DNA from: Ectopseudomonas khazarica
GTDB lineage: Bacteria > Pseudomonadota > Gammaproteobacteria > Pseudomonadales > Pseudomonadaceae
Direction of reading: 5' to 3'
Length of the DNA: 64,000 nucleotides
Assembly (NCBI RefSeq): GCF_004521985.1
Contig: NZ_SBHZ01000002.1
Span: forward strand, 310,001-374,000
Below are positions 26,776-35,393 of this stretch, one piece after another. Below the pieces are notes generated by a model. The model saw only the letters and a program-made list of their open reading frames with translations. It was not told the origin of the DNA and did not search any database. Both the position numbers and the translations under genes were made by a program. The stretch's first letter is position 1, and each line of letters opens with the position of its first letter.

Positions 26776-27188
26776 CAGCCCAGTTGGCGGGGAATGCGAT
26801 AGAGACAGTGCAGCACGATGGACGACAGCGCCAGGAGCATCAGGGGAATCGCCTCGAGCCCGGCGAGTACCGCCAGCGCCGCGATCCAGGCGGGCAACGC
26901 GGCAGCGAGCAGCGCGCGCAGGCGCACACGATCCAGCTCCAGCCAGGCAGCCGCTTCGTCATCGCTGTCGAGGGCCTTCTCGGTGGCCACCAGGGCGCGC
27001 TTGTAGGCGGCGAACAGCGGCAGGCTGACGAACATCGCGGCCAGGCCGGCGACGAACAGCGGCATGGTCAGCACCGTGGTGCTCCCGCCGCCGAACAGCA
27101 GGTTGAACACGACAAGCGGCGCCAGTGCGACGCCCAGCTGACGCCACCAGGCCAGCGCCAGGCGGCGCTTCACCTGGCCTCGGGTCAC
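26775..27188 (-). CDS. small membrane protein between ribA and btuF, function unknown
   Basis: A 137-residue protein with about four hydrophobic helices in two pairs: about 15-55 ([37 protein letters not shown]) and about 93-130 ([23 protein letters not shown]). A charged loop with [20 protein letters not shown] lies between. It has a basic N-terminus ([17 protein letters not shown]), so that end is probably cytoplasmic. It overlaps ribA by 4 bp and btuF by 1 bp, which implies translational coupling. I do not recognise a family with a known role. The conserved position between ribA and btuF suggests a part in vitamin handling, but that is only inference. Confidence 0.8.
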   Translation of the reverse strand: MTRGQVKRRLALAWWRQLGVALAPLVVFNLLFGGGSTTVLTMPLFVAGLAAMFVSLPLFAAYKRALVATEKALDSDDEAAAWLELDRVRLRALLAAALPAWIAALAVLAGLEAIPLMLLALSSIVLHCLYRIPRQLG

Positions 27189-27805
27189 AGGCTTTCCTCG
27201 GTCTCGCCCTGGTGCTGGTTACCCAGCATGTGGCCGAGCTTGCCGGCCTTGGTGGCGAGATAACGCTTGTTGTAGGGGTTGTGCGCGATCTGCAGCGGCA
27301 CACGGTGATCCACGGCGATGCCCATGTCGCCCAGGGCTTTCACCTTGCGCGGGTTGTTGGTCATCAGCTTGAGGCTCTGGATGCCCAGGTGTTCGAGCAT
27401 CGGCAGGCAGATCGCGTAGTCGCGCTGGTCGGCACCGAAGCCCAGGCGCTCGTTGGCCTCAACGGTATCGGCGCCACCGTCCTGCAGCTCATAGGCGCGA
27501 ATCTTGTTCAGCAGGCCGATGCCACGGCCTTCCTGACGCAGATAGAGCAGCACGCCACGACCTTCGTTGGCGATGGCCTGCAATGCCGCCTGCAGCTGAG
27601 CCCCGCAGTCGCAGCGCAGGCTGAACAGGGCGTCACCGGTCAAGCATTCGGAATGCAGCCGCCCCAGCACCGGTGCGCCGTCGGCCACTTCGCCGAAGGT
27701 CAGGGCGACGTGCTCCTTGCCGGTCGCTTCATCGAGGAAGCCGTGCATGGTGAACACACCGAAGGGGGTGGGCAGTTGGGAGGCGGCGACAAACACGACG
27801 GACAC
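27185..27805 (-). CDS. ribA: GTP cyclohydrolase II
   Basis: A 206-residue enzyme that opens GTP to 2,5-diamino-6-ribosylamino-pyrimidinone phosphate, formate and pyrophosphate, the first step of riboflavin synthesis. Zinc ligands Cys54, Cys65 and Cys67 ([17 protein letters not shown]) have the same numbering as E. coli RibA, and the catalytic stretch [11 protein letters not shown] is intact. It starts with GTG after a good AGGAG. This is the only complete RibA in the window, because the RibB-fused copy at 32.1-33.2 kb lacks the cysteines. First gene of a ribA-orf-btuF unit with overlapping frames. Confidence 0.97.
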   Translation of the reverse strand: MSVVFVAASQLPTPFGVFTMHGFLDEATGKEHVALTFGEVADGAPVLGRLHSECLTGDALFSLRCDCGAQLQAALQAIANEGRGVLLYLRQEGRGIGLLNKIRAYELQDGGADTVEANERLGFGADQRDYAICLPMLEHLGIQSLKLMTNNPRKVKALGDMGIAVDHRVPLQIAHNPYNKRYLATKAGKLGHMLGNQHQGETEESL

Positions 27806-27929
27806 CGGATACTCCTAGCAATGAGTACGAAACAGGGCCGGCATTGTATCAGCAGCCCCCGCTGGCAGGTCAGTCAGAATTGCCGATCATCAGTATCGAG
27901 AGAAATGATCGACTATCCCGGCGCTGGGC

Positions 27930-28574
27930 TCAGTGCTTCGACTCCAGCACCAGCATGCCCTGCTCCTCGCGCCAGCCAACCCGTCCGAGGAAGCTCATGC
28001 CCAGCAGGGCATCGCTGGGCGCGCTGCCTTCGAGCACCACGGCCTCGACGCCAAGCACCTCGAGATCGCCGACCTTGACCCGGTCGAGCTTCACCCGCCA
28101 GCCACGGGTGACGCCGCTGGCGGTGCTGACCTGCATGGGGCGCCCGGAAACCCGGTAATCGATCCCCAGACGCCTGGCATGCGCGTCGTTGAGCGCGACG
28201 CTGGTGGCACCGGTATCGACCAGGAACTGCACCGTCTGGCCATTGACCGAGCCCGCCACCCAGTAGTGGCCGCCAATGCCCTTGGCGATGCTCAGGCGCT
28301 TGCGCACCGGCTCGGCGAACCCGGCGCTGTATTCGCGGCTGAGCGGATACATGCGCTCGACGCCATCCACGCGCAGCAGCGCGCCCTGCTTGTCGACGTT
28401 GACCACCTGGACGCCGCCCGGGCCGGTCTGCCCGACGCGCACCATCTTGCGCTGGCCATCGACGTTGAGCACCGCCGCCCCCGGAAACAGGCCGACCACC
28501 TGCACCTGCGAAGCAGCCCAGGCAAGGCCCGAGCACAACAGCACGAGGGCGACAAGACAGTGGCGTAGCAGCAT
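27930..28574 (-). CDS. retropepsin-like aspartic protease, exported
   Basis: A 214-residue protein with a signal peptide (residues 1-20, LVALVLLCSGLAWAAS). The C-terminal half is a single aspartic protease lobe of the retropepsin-like clan found in proteobacteria. The active-site motif is FLVDTGATSVALN with Asp120, followed by flap-like VSTASGVTRGWRVKLDRVKVG and the second hydrophobic-Gly motif DALLGMSFLGRVGW. A single lobe means it must dimerise to be active. The N-terminal domain (VVGLFPGAAVLNVDG) is a small beta unit of unknown use. It probably acts in the periplasm; the target is unknown. It stands alone between ribA and a binding-protein gene. Confidence 0.85.
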   Translation of the reverse strand: MLLRHCLVALVLLCSGLAWAASQVQVVGLFPGAAVLNVDGQRKMVRVGQTGPGGVQVVNVDKQGALLRVDGVERMYPLSREYSAGFAEPVRKRLSIAKGIGGHYWVAGSVNGQTVQFLVDTGATSVALNDAHARRLGIDYRVSGRPMQVSTASGVTRGWRVKLDRVKVGDLEVLGVEAVVLEGSAPSDALLGMSFLGRVGWREEQGMLVLESKH

Positions 28575-28592
28575 GAGCAGTGGTCTCCCGGC

Positions 28593-29327
28593 TCAGTCGA
28601 ATGGGTAAGGTTGATGCCAGTGCGTGAAGATCGGCCGCAGTTCGCCACTGGCGATCAGCGCGGCCATGCGCCGGTCATACAGCTCGGCCAGGGCGTGACC
28701 ACGCGGTGTGTCGGCAAAGCCGAGGAACAACGGCAGGCGGGTCAGCTCGGTCAGGCGATAACGCTCCGGATGGCTGGCAGCCTTGAGCACGTACTCGGCC
28801 TCGGGACGCGCATCGATGTAGAAGTCCGCATGCCCGAGGTCGAGCATGCCGAGAATACCGCCACGCCGCTGCACTTCCCGGTAATCGTGCACATTCGGCA
28901 GATATTCCTGATATTCGTAGCCACGCACCCAGACCAGCCGGTACTGGCCGAGGCTCTCCAGCGTCGGCACCGGCTTGTCCTCGAGGCTCAGCGCGACGAT
29001 ACGGTCGGTGTCGTAATGGTGCTTGGGGTAGAACACCCTGTCCTCGACCTCATCGCGGTAGGAGCCGACCCAGGCATCCGCCTCGTTGCGTTGCACCAGC
29101 CCCACCGAACGGGTGTAGGGCACGCTGTGGATGGCCAGGCTCACGCCCTCCGGCTCGAAGACCTTGCGCATGATGTCCCAGCCCAGGCCCGTACCATCCG
29201 CCTCGGTGTACGCCTCCCAGACCTCGCTGGCCAGACGTATCTCGTGCGGCAGATCATCCCGAGCCTGGGCGCAGGTCATGCTGCCCAGCATCAGCAGCAG
29301 GCACAGCCATCCGTGTCTAATCCGCAT
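28593..29327 (-). CDS. periplasmic solute-binding protein, amino-acid (SBP_bac_3) type
   Basis: A 244-residue protein with a signal peptide (about 1-22, LCLLLMLGSMTCAQA). It shows the type 2 periplasmic binding fold of polar amino-acid receptors: SEVWEAYTEADGTGLGWDIMRKVFEPEGV, then SVGLVQRNEADAWVG and the late GFADTPRGHALAELYDRRMAALIASGEL. No permease or ATPase gene is beside it, so it may be an orphan receptor or serve a transporter elsewhere; some family members are sensor-like. The ligand is unknown. It lies 10 bp from the pgpA stop on the same strand and may be co-transcribed with the riboflavin/thiamine run. Confidence 0.82.
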   Translation of the reverse strand: MRIRHGWLCLLLMLGSMTCAQARDDLPHEIRLASEVWEAYTEADGTGLGWDIMRKVFEPEGVSLAIHSVPYTRSVGLVQRNEADAWVGSYRDEVEDRVFYPKHHYDTDRIVALSLEDKPVPTLESLGQYRLVWVRGYEYQEYLPNVHDYREVQRRGGILGMLDLGHADFYIDARPEAEYVLKAASHPERYRLTELTRLPLFLGFADTPRGHALAELYDRRMAALIASGELRPIFTHWHQPYPFD

Positions 29328-29336
29328 CGCAGCCCC

Positions 29337-29864
29337 TCAGAAACCCAGCACGGCCCCATACCTGTCCCAGCCCCAGACCAGCCCCTGCATGGCCAGCCAG
29401 GCGAACACCCCGGCGATGATGTCGTCGAGCATGATGCCCACACCACCGTGCACGTGACGATCGATCCAGCGGATCGGCCAGGGTTTGACGATGTCGAACA
29501 GGCGGAACATGAGAAAGCCTAGCAGCAACCAGAGCCAACCCTCGGGCACCAGCCAGAGGGTGATCCACATGCCGACCATTTCGTCCCAGACGATGCCCTC
29601 GTGGTCATGCACACGCAGGTCGTCGGCGACCTTGCCGCACAGCCAGAAGCCGAACAGCATGGTCACCCCGAGCATCAGCCAGTAGCCCCAGTCGGGCAGC
29701 ATCTGCCACAGCGGCACGAACGGCAGCGCCACCAGCGAGCCCCAGGTGCCGGGCGCCTTGGGCAGGGTTCCGGAGCCGAAGCCGAAGGCGATGAAATGCC
29801 AGGGATTGCGCCATACCGAGGGCGGCACGTATTCGGCGGGAACCTGGTTGGGGTGATCGGTCAC
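29337..29864 (-). CDS. pgpA: phosphatidylglycerophosphatase A
   Basis: A 175-residue inner-membrane enzyme that dephosphorylates phosphatidylglycerol phosphate to phosphatidylglycerol. Family marks are the N-terminal GFGSGTLPKAPGTWGSLVA and the acidic DEMVGMWITLW, then FRLFDIVKPWPIRWID near the second half, with about four membrane helices. Two GTG starts six bases apart (29870 and 29864) are both possible; the second gives the familiar TDHPNQVP N-terminus with GGAG 5 bases before it. The stop of thiL is 16 bp upstream, the conserved nusB-thiL-pgpA order. Confidence 0.95.
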   Translation of the reverse strand: MTDHPNQVPAEYVPPSVWRNPWHFIAFGFGSGTLPKAPGTWGSLVALPFVPLWQMLPDWGYWLMLGVTMLFGFWLCGKVADDLRVHDHEGIVWDEMVGMWITLWLVPEGWLWLLLGFLMFRLFDIVKPWPIRWIDRHVHGGVGIMLDDIIAGVFAWLAMQGLVWGWDRYGAVLGF

Positions 29865-29879
29865 GCGCACTCCGTCCTG

Positions 29880-30833
29880 TCAGAAATGTTGGTAGCCGCC
29901 GCGTGGCGACTCGATGGGCTGGCCGTTCGCATCCAGCAACTGCACGCCACTGCCCGCCAGCACGCGGCCGATGGCCCGTACCTCGGGCCAGTCTGCCTGC
30001 AGTTCGTCGAACAAGGCCGGCGGTAGGGTAAAGGCCAGGCGGTAGTCGTCGCCACCACTGAGCGCGCAGACCCGCGCCTGCTGCTCGCCGGCGAAAGCAC
30101 GCAGCGGCGCCGACAATGGCAGCCGCTCCAGCTCGATCTGCAAGGCGACCTGCGACGCGCTGGCGATGTGTCCGCAATCGGCGAGCAGGCCATCGGAGAT
30201 ATCCAGCGCCGCCGTGGCACGCCCGCGCAGCGCCTGGCCGAGGGCCAGCTGTGGCTGCGGTGACCAGTAGCGGGCCAGCAACGCTGCGCCACTGTCGTCC
30301 TCCGCCTCGCGCTGCCCGAGCACCAGCGGCAAGGCACCGGCGGCATCGCCCAGCTCACCGCCCACGCAGAGCAGGTCGCCGACCTGTGCGCCGCTGCGCA
30401 GCAGCGCCTGCCCGGCCGGCACACGACCGAACACGGTCAGTGTCAGGCTCAGCGGGCCGCGCGTGGTGTCGCCACCGACCAGCGCCAGCGCGCAGTCCTG
30501 CGCCATGACCTGCAAGCCACGGGCGAAGTCGGCCAGCCAGGCATCGCTGGCATCCGGCAGGGTGATGGCGAGGGTGAACGCCAGTGGCGTAGCGCCCATG
30601 GCGGCCAGGTCACTGGCAGACACGGCCAGCGCGCGCTGGCCGAGCAGGAAGGCATCGCAGGCCTCGGGGAAGTGCACCCCGGCAACCAGCGTGTCGGTGG
30701 AGATCGCCAGCTGTTCGCCGGCAGGCACGCTCAGCAGCGCGCAGTCATCACCGATGCCGCGCACCACGCCATCACCCTGTCGGGCACACAGGGCGCTGGC
30801 GAAGTAGCGGCGGATCAGCTCGAACTCACCCAC
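29880..30833 (-). CDS. thiL: thiamine-monophosphate kinase
   Basis: A 317-residue enzyme that phosphorylates thiamine phosphate to thiamine diphosphate, the active cofactor used among others by Dxs in this window. Motifs: GIGDDCALL near the N-terminus, TDTLVAGVHFP, LGQRALAVSASDLAAMGATP (the magnesium-binding aspartates of the PurM-like fold), GGDTTRGPLSL and the late AALDISDGLLADCGH. It starts with GTG at 30833. It is 45 bp after nusB in the usual nusB-thiL-pgpA order. Confidence 0.97.
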   Translation of the reverse strand: MGEFELIRRYFASALCARQGDGVVRGIGDDCALLSVPAGEQLAISTDTLVAGVHFPEACDAFLLGQRALAVSASDLAAMGATPLAFTLAITLPDASDAWLADFARGLQVMAQDCALALVGGDTTRGPLSLTLTVFGRVPAGQALLRSGAQVGDLLCVGGELGDAAGALPLVLGQREAEDDSGAALLARYWSPQPQLALGQALRGRATAALDISDGLLADCGHIASASQVALQIELERLPLSAPLRAFAGEQQARVCALSGGDDYRLAFTLPPALFDELQADWPEVRAIGRVLAGSGVQLLDANGQPIESPRGGYQHF

Positions 30834-30878
30834 AGTGCATTCCCCATGGGCGCGCCCGAGCCACTGCCAGCGTCATGA

Positions 30879-31358
30879 TCAGCGCTTGTTGGCGTTGACT
30901 TCGGCGGCACGCAGCTTGGGTGCGAGCTTGTCGAGAATGCCGTTGACGAACTTGTGCCCGTCGGTGGCACCGAACACCTTGGCCAGCTCGATCCCCTCGT
31001 TGATCACCACCTTGTAGGGGACGTCAACGCGGTTCTTCAGCTCGTAGGTGGACAGCCGCAGGATGGCCAGTTCGACCGGATCGATCTCTTCCAGCGGGCG
31101 GTCGAGCAGCGGCGTGAAGGCCTCGTCCAGTTCGGTCTTCTGCCGCGGCACGCCGTGCAGGATCTCGTGGAAGTAGGCGCCATCGACCTTGCTGAAGTCG
31201 TTGTCGACACGAAACTGCGCTTCGATCTCGTTCAGCGGCTGCCCGGCGATATGCCAGGAGTACAGGGCCTGCATGGCCAGGGTACGAGCCTCGCGACGCG
31301 CGAGGATCTTGCCGCTCGGACCCTTCTTGGCCGGCTGGCCGTTAGCGGAATTGCTCAC
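30879..31358 (-). CDS. nusB: transcription antitermination factor NusB
   Basis: A 159-residue, helical RNA-binding protein ([68 protein letters not shown]). With NusE (ribosomal protein S10) it binds boxA RNA in rRNA leaders to prevent premature termination. It starts with GTG overlapping the ribH stop by 4 bases (GTGA), the widely conserved ribH-nusB coupling. The N-terminus has a short Lys/Gly-rich extension. Confidence 0.97.
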   Translation of the reverse strand: MSNSANGQPAKKGPSGKILARREARTLAMQALYSWHIAGQPLNEIEAQFRVDNDFSKVDGAYFHEILHGVPRQKTELDEAFTPLLDRPLEEIDPVELAILRLSTYELKNRVDVPYKVVINEGIELAKVFGATDGHKFVNGILDKLAPKLRAAEVNANKR

Positions 31359-31831
31359 TTGGCCTCCAACTGCGCCAGCAGGCTGACCATTTCCAGGGCA
31401 GACAGCGCAGCTTCGGCACCCTTGTTACCCGCCTTGGTGCCGGAACGTTCGATGGCTTGTTCGATGGAGTCGACGGTCAGCACGCCAAAGGCGACCGGCA
31501 CGCCGTATTCCATGGAAACCTGGGCCAGACCCTTGGTGCACTCGCCGGCAACGTATTCGAAGTGCGGAGTACCGCCACGGATCACCGCGCCAAGGGCGAT
31601 GATGGCCGCGTACTCGCCACGCTGGGCGACCTTCTGGGTGACCAGCGGGATCTCGAAGGCACCCGGTGCGCGGATGATGGTGATGTCGCTCTCGCTCACG
31701 CCGTGGCGGACCAGGGCATCGATGGCGCCGCTAACCAGGCTCTCGACGACGAAGCTGTTGAAACGGCCTACCACCAGGGCGTATTTGCCCTTGGGGGCGA
31801 TGAAGGTACCTTCGATGGTCTTCAGGGTCAT
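31355..31831 (-). CDS. ribH: 6,7-dimethyl-8-ribityllumazine synthase
   Basis: A 158-residue subunit of the penultimate riboflavin enzyme, which joins 3,4-dihydroxybutanone phosphate to the pyrimidine intermediate. The start [21 protein letters not shown] at 31831 is preferred over the long upstream frame, which runs into intergenic repeats. Active-site segments [38 protein letters not shown] and FGVLT are all present. It overlaps nusB. The 258-bp gap before it is filled with repeats, so it may have its own promoter, though none was recognised. Confidence 0.97.
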   Translation of the reverse strand: MTLKTIEGTFIAPKGKYALVVGRFNSFVVESLVSGAIDALVRHGVSESDITIIRAPGAFEIPLVTQKVAQRGEYAAIIALGAVIRGGTPHFEYVAGECTKGLAQVSMEYGVPVAFGVLTVDSIEQAIERSGTKAGNKGAEAALSALEMVSLLAQLEAK

Positions 31832-31897
31832 GACAGGTCTCACATGGGTTAAAGAGCCGGAGCGTCGCGCGCTCCGAAAACGAATTCGTTGATCAGC

Positions 31898-31956
31898 GTA
31901 GCCCGGATGCCATCCGGAGCCAGTGAGCCGATGTCCCCGGATTGCATCCGGGCTAC
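31898..31956. repeat. palindromic intergenic repeat (GTAGCCCGGATGC type)
   Basis: GTAGCCCGGATGC (31898-31910) and its exact inverse GCATCCGGGCTAC (31944-31956) form a long hairpin between ribBA and ribH. This repeat type is common between genes in some pseudomonads. Confidence 0.8.
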
Positions 31957-31965
31957 AAGTCTTAG

Positions 31966-32059
31966 CTCCCCTTTCCATTCATGGGAGAGGGGCTGTGGGA
32001 GAGGGCATGCGGTGCAGCCCTCTCCCGCCCTGCGGGCACCCTCCCCCAGAGGGAGAGGG
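31966..32059. repeat. second intergenic repeat rich in GGGAGAGGG / CCCTCTCCC
   Basis: CTCCCCTTTCCATTC, ATGGGAGAGGGG and GGGAGAGGGC are followed by the inverted AGCCCTCTCCC and CCCTCCCCCAGAGGGAGAGGG. Several arms can pair. It stands directly beside the 31898-31956 palindrome, making a compound repeat island between two rib genes. Confidence 0.7.
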
Positions 32060-32089
32060 TCATCGGATGCGCCTCTGTCGAGCCGCTTC

Positions 32090-33169
32090 TTATTTAGCCG
32101 GCAGGTATTCTACAACCTCGAGATCGAAGCCGGATATCGCGTTGAACTTCATCGGCGAGCTCATCAGGCGCATCTTGCGCACGCCGAGGTCACGCAGGAT
32201 CTGCGAACCGGCACCGACGGTGCTGTAGGTCGCCGGATTGGCAGGCTGCTGGCGGCTGATCAGCGCCAGCAGTTCCGGCCCGGTCATCGGGTTGCCCAGC
32301 AGCAGCACCACACCGCTACCAGCCTTGGCGACCTCGGCCATGGCCGCACGCATGCTCCAGCGCCCCGGCTGATTGACCATGAACAGGTCACGCAGCGGGT
32401 CCATGTTGTGCACCCGCACCAGGGTCGGTTCCTCGGCACAGATGGTGCCCAGGGTCAGCGCCATGTGCGCCGTGTTCTCCACGCCATCGCGGTAGGTCAC
32501 CAGGTTGAACTGGCCCAGCTCGGTGTCCAGCGGTTGCTCGCTGATGCGCTCGACGGTGCGCTCGTGGATCAGGCGATAGTGGATCAGGTCGGCGATGGTG
32601 CCGATCTTGAGAGCGTGCTCCTCGGCGAACTTCTCCAGTTCCGGACGACGCGCCATGGTGCCGTCTTCGTTCATGATCTCGCAGATCACGCCGCTCGGTT
32701 CGAACCCGCCCATGCGCGCCAGGTCGCAGGCCGCCTCGGTGTGGCCGGCACGCGCCAGCACCCCACCGGGCTGCGCCATCAGCGGGAAGATGTGACCGGG
32801 GCTGACGATGTCCTCGGCCACGGCGCTGCGGGCCACCGCGGCCTGCACGGTACGAGCGCGGTCGGCTGCGGAGATGCCGGTGGTCACGCCTTCGGCGGCC
32901 TCGATGGAGACGGTGAACTTGGTGCCGAAACCGGAACCGTTGCGCGGTGCCATCAGCGGCAGGTTGAGCAACTCGCAGCGCTCGCGGGTCATCGGCATGC
33001 AGATCAGGCCACGGGCGAAGCGGGCCATGAAGTTGATGTGCTCGGCCGTGACGCACTCGGAGGCGATGATGATGTCGCCTTCGTTCTCGCGGTCCTCGTC
33101 ATCCATGAGGATGACCATCTTGCCGGCGCGGATGTCTTCGATCAGTTCTTCAGCGGTATTCAGGGCCAT
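32090..33169 (-). CDS. ribB: 3,4-dihydroxy-2-butanone-4-phosphate synthase fused to a degenerate GTP-cyclohydrolase-II domain (RibBX type)
   Basis: A 359-residue protein starting [16 protein letters not shown] at 33169. Residues 1 to about 205 are a complete RibB domain ([18 protein letters not shown] metal site; [28 protein letters not shown]) that converts ribulose 5-phosphate to dihydroxybutanone phosphate plus formate. Residues about 206-359 align with RibA, but the zinc-cysteine segment and the EGRGIGL catalytic region are gone ([20 protein letters not shown] instead). So the second domain should have no GTP cyclohydrolase II activity; a separate ribA at 27.2 kb supplies it. This two-domain form is known as RibBX in some gammaproteobacteria. 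It lies 11 bp after ribE. Confidence 0.95.
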   Translation of the reverse strand: MALNTAEELIEDIRAGKMVILMDDEDRENEGDIIIASECVTAEHINFMARFARGLICMPMTRERCELLNLPLMAPRNGSGFGTKFTVSIEAAEGVTTGISAADRARTVQAAVARSAVAEDIVSPGHIFPLMAQPGGVLARAGHTEAACDLARMGGFEPSGVICEIMNEDGTMARRPELEKFAEEHALKIGTIADLIHYRLIHERTVERISEQPLDTELGQFNLVTYRDGVENTAHMALTLGTICAEEPTLVRVHNMDPLRDLFMVNQPGRWSMRAAMAEVAKAGSGVVLLLGNPMTGPELLALISRQQPANPATYSTVGAGSQILRDLGVRKMRLMSSPMKFNAISGFDLEVVEYLPAK

Positions 33170-33180
33170 GGTGGCGCATC

Positions 33181-33843
33181 TCACTTGTTCAGGTAGCCGT
33201 GTTCGGCGAGAAAGCTTTCGGTCAGGCCCGAAGCCTTGGGTTCGCCGGCCTTGTCGCCGAGCAGCAGGCGCTCCAGGTAACGCGCCAGCAGGTCCACCTC
33301 GAGGTTGACCTTACGCCCGGCCTGGTAGTCGACCATGATGGTCTCGGCCAGGGTATGCGGGACGATGGTCAGCTCGAACTCGGCGCCGTCGACCGCATTG
33401 ACGGTCAGGCTGGTGCCGTCGACGGTGATCGAGCCCTTGTGCGCGATGTACTTGGCCAGCTCGCGCGGCGCGCGCACCTTGAACTGCACGGCGCGGGCGT
33501 TATCGGCACGGGCGACGATCTCGCCGACACCGTCGACATGACCGCTGACCAGATGCCCGCCAAGGCGGCTGGTAGGCGTCAGCGCCTTTTCCAGGTTGAC
33601 GGCGCTGCCGGGCTTCAGGTCGACGAAGGCGGTACGCGCCAGGGTCTCGCGGCTGACGTCGGCCCAGAAGCCGTCGCCGGGGAGTTCCACGGCGGTCAGG
33701 CAGACGCCGTTGACGGCGATGCTGTCGCCGAGCTTGACGTCGCCGAGGTCGAGCTTGCCGGTGGCCACGTAGACGCGCACGTCGCCGCCCTTGGGCGTCA
33801 TGGCGCGGATGCTGCCGATGGCTTCGATTATGCCGGTGAACAT
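33181..33843 (-). CDS. ribE: riboflavin synthase, alpha subunit
   Basis: A 220-residue enzyme that dismutates two lumazines into riboflavin and the pyrimidine precursor. It has two tandem lumazine-binding repeats, beginning [12 protein letters not shown] and [29 protein letters not shown], with the second repeat starting near [19 protein letters not shown] precedes the ATG by 6 bases. It is the first full gene behind the FMN riboswitch, so it and the following ribB (11 bp away) should be repressed when FMN is abundant. A short leader frame overlaps its start. Confidence 0.97.
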   Translation of the reverse strand: MFTGIIEAIGSIRAMTPKGGDVRVYVATGKLDLGDVKLGDSIAVNGVCLTAVELPGDGFWADVSRETLARTAFVDLKPGSAVNLEKALTPTSRLGGHLVSGHVDGVGEIVARADNARAVQFKVRAPRELAKYIAHKGSITVDGTSLTVNAVDGAEFELTIVPHTLAETIMVDYQAGRKVNLEVDLLARYLERLLLGDKAGEPKASGLTESFLAEHGYLNK

Positions 33844-33884
33844 GCGCCCTCCGGTTTCACGTTGAAGGTGGTGCTGAACAGCAT
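33828..33884 (-). CDS. possible 18-codon leader peptide overlapping ribE
   Basis: After the FMN riboswitch, an ATG at 33884 follows AGGAG by 7 bases and opens an 18-codon frame ([18 protein letters not shown]) whose TAA lies 13 bases inside ribE, so the two frames overlap. The ribosome site of this frame is partly inside a hairpin (33894-33914). It may couple ribE translation to the riboswitch. The frame is short and could be chance. Confidence 0.4.
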   Translation of the reverse strand: MLFSTTFNVKPEGACSPA

Positions 33885-33893
33885 GGACGAACT

Positions 33894-33914
33894 CCTGTTT
33901 TGGTCAAAAACAGG
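33894..33914 (-). promoter_or_regulatory. hairpin overlapping the leader-ORF ribosome site
   Basis: CCTGTTTT (read on the reverse strand) pairs with AAAACAGG around a TGACC loop, and the AGG of the leader's AGGAG lies in the stem. It lies about 60 bases downstream of the riboswitch core and could be part of its expression platform. No T-run follows, so it is not an intrinsic terminator. Confidence 0.45.
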
Positions 33915-33974
33915 GCAATGCCGATCGATAGGGATTTCGCGGACACGCACGAGGCGCCCGTGGAGGGAATCCCG

Positions 33975-34123
33975 CTCTCTCTTTATCCGGACTATACCGT
34001 CGGCCCCGGAATCGCACCGGGTCTGCTGGACCTCGCACGGCAGGTGCCGTGACGAGCGCTCGCGGGCTAGGTTCTGCGAACCATTACCGCCGGTGGGGAA
34101 TTGCGCCCCGCCCTGAGAACGTT
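33975..34123 (-). promoter_or_regulatory. FMN riboswitch (RFN element)
   Basis: On the reverse strand the element opens with AACGTTCTCAGGGCGGGG and shows CCCCACCGGCGGTAATGG, the variable stem, then AGCAGACCCGGTGCGATTCCGGGGCCGACGGT and ATAGTCCGGATAAAGAGAG, the conserved RFN core. It sits between ribD and ribE and should respond to flavin mononucleotide. The rest of this 431-bp gap (34124-34274, toward ribD) shows no gene. Confidence 0.95.
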
Positions 34124-34153
34124 GCGGCCAAGCGAATGGCCGCGTGGCGTTTT

Positions 34154-34159
34154 ACCATA
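34154..34159 (-). promoter_or_regulatory. weak candidate -10 box before the FMN riboswitch
   Basis: TATGGT on the reverse strand, placed so that transcription would begin about 25 bases before the riboswitch. No good -35 box is seen. Confidence 0.25.
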
Positions 34160-34274
34160 ACGAAGCCGCTGCCGGCTACAGAGCGCCCGCTCGTGGACGC
34201 CCACGTGCTGCCCAGGCAGGCCCCGCACAGGCGCCGAGCGCGCACTTCAGCCAGGCGTGGAACGGGCTCGCCGC

Positions 34275-35393
34275 CTAAGGCTGGCGCTCGGGAACAGCCG
34301 TGACCTGCCAGTCGTCGCCCACCGCGCGGATATCCAGGATCTTCAACTGCGGCGCCTCGGCCATGCGGTTGAGCGGCAGTTCGAGCAACGGGCGCGCGCT
34401 GGAGCCCAGCAGCTTGGGGGCCATGAAGATGCGGTACTCATCCACCAGCCCGGCCCGCGCGAAGGCGCCGGCGAGACGCGGCCCGGCCTCGACCAGGACC
34501 TCGTTGACACCGCGCGCCGCCAGTTCCAGCAACAGCTTGCGCAGGTCGACATGACCATTGCTGCCGGGCACAGCCAGCAGCTCATGCCCTTCGGCGAGAT
34601 AACGATCGCGTGCGGTGGCGGCGGCGCAGGTCGCCACCAGCGCCGGGCCGACCTGGAAGAATGCCTTGCTCAGCGGCACCCGCAGACGCCCGTCGACCAG
34701 CACGCGCAGCGGCGGACGACGCTGCGCCAGCGCCGTCAGCTCCGCGCCCAGGCCCAGTTCGTCGGGGCGTACGGTCAGCCGCGCGTCATCGGCCAGCAGC
34801 GTATCGGCGCCGCTCAGCACCACGCTGGCCTGCGCGCGCAGGCGCTGCACCTCGGCGCGCGCCGACGGCCCGGTGATCCACTGGCTCTCGCCGCTGGCCA
34901 TGGCCGTGCGCCCGTCCAGACTCATCGCCAGCTTGACCCGAACGAACGGCAAGCCCTGCTCCATGCGTTTGATGAAGCCGGCATTCAGCGCCCGCGCCTC
35001 GCTCTCCAGCACACCGCAACTGACCGCAATACCCGCCTCCGCCAGACGCCGCAGACCGTTGCCTGCCACTTGCGGGTTGGGGTCCTGCATGGCCGCCACG
35101 ACCCGGCCGACGCCAGCGGCGATCAACCCGTCGGCGCAGGGCGGCGTGCGCCCATGGTGGCTGCAGGGTTCCAGGGTAACGTAGGCCGTGGCACCGCGCG
35201 CCTTGTCGCCGGCCTGGCGCAACGCGTGCACCTCGGCGTGGGGCTCACCGGCACGGGCATGCCAGCCCTCGCCGACGATCCGCCCGTCCTGCACGATGAC
35301 GCAGCCGACCCGTGGGTTGGGATGAGTGGAGTAGAGCCCCTTGCGCGCCAGCTTCAGTGCCCGCGCCATGAACAGATGATCGCGCTCGCTCAT
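34275..35393 (-). CDS. ribD: bifunctional pyrimidine deaminase / reductase RibD
   Basis: A 372-residue enzyme for the second and third steps of riboflavin synthesis. The N-terminal deaminase domain (1 to about 145) has the zinc site HAE (residues 52-54) and PCSHHGRTPPC with Cys77 and Cys86. The C-terminal NADPH-dependent reductase domain begins near FVRVKLAMSLDGRTAM and includes GADTLLADDARLTVR and VNEVLVEAGPRLAGAF. Its ATG overlaps the nrdR stop by one base (TGATG), the conserved nrdR-ribD pair. It lies upstream of the FMN riboswitch, so it is not under that switch unless a second one exists. Confidence 0.97.
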   Translation of the reverse strand: MSERDHLFMARALKLARKGLYSTHPNPRVGCVIVQDGRIVGEGWHARAGEPHAEVHALRQAGDKARGATAYVTLEPCSHHGRTPPCADGLIAAGVGRVVAAMQDPNPQVAGNGLRRLAEAGIAVSCGVLESEARALNAGFIKRMEQGLPFVRVKLAMSLDGRTAMASGESQWITGPSARAEVQRLRAQASVVLSGADTLLADDARLTVRPDELGLGAELTALAQRRPPLRVLVDGRLRVPLSKAFFQVGPALVATCAAATARDRYLAEGHELLAVPGSNGHVDLRKLLLELAARGVNEVLVEAGPRLAGAFARAGLVDEYRIFMAPKLLGSSARPLLELPLNRMAEAPQLKILDIRAVGDDWQVTAVPERQP

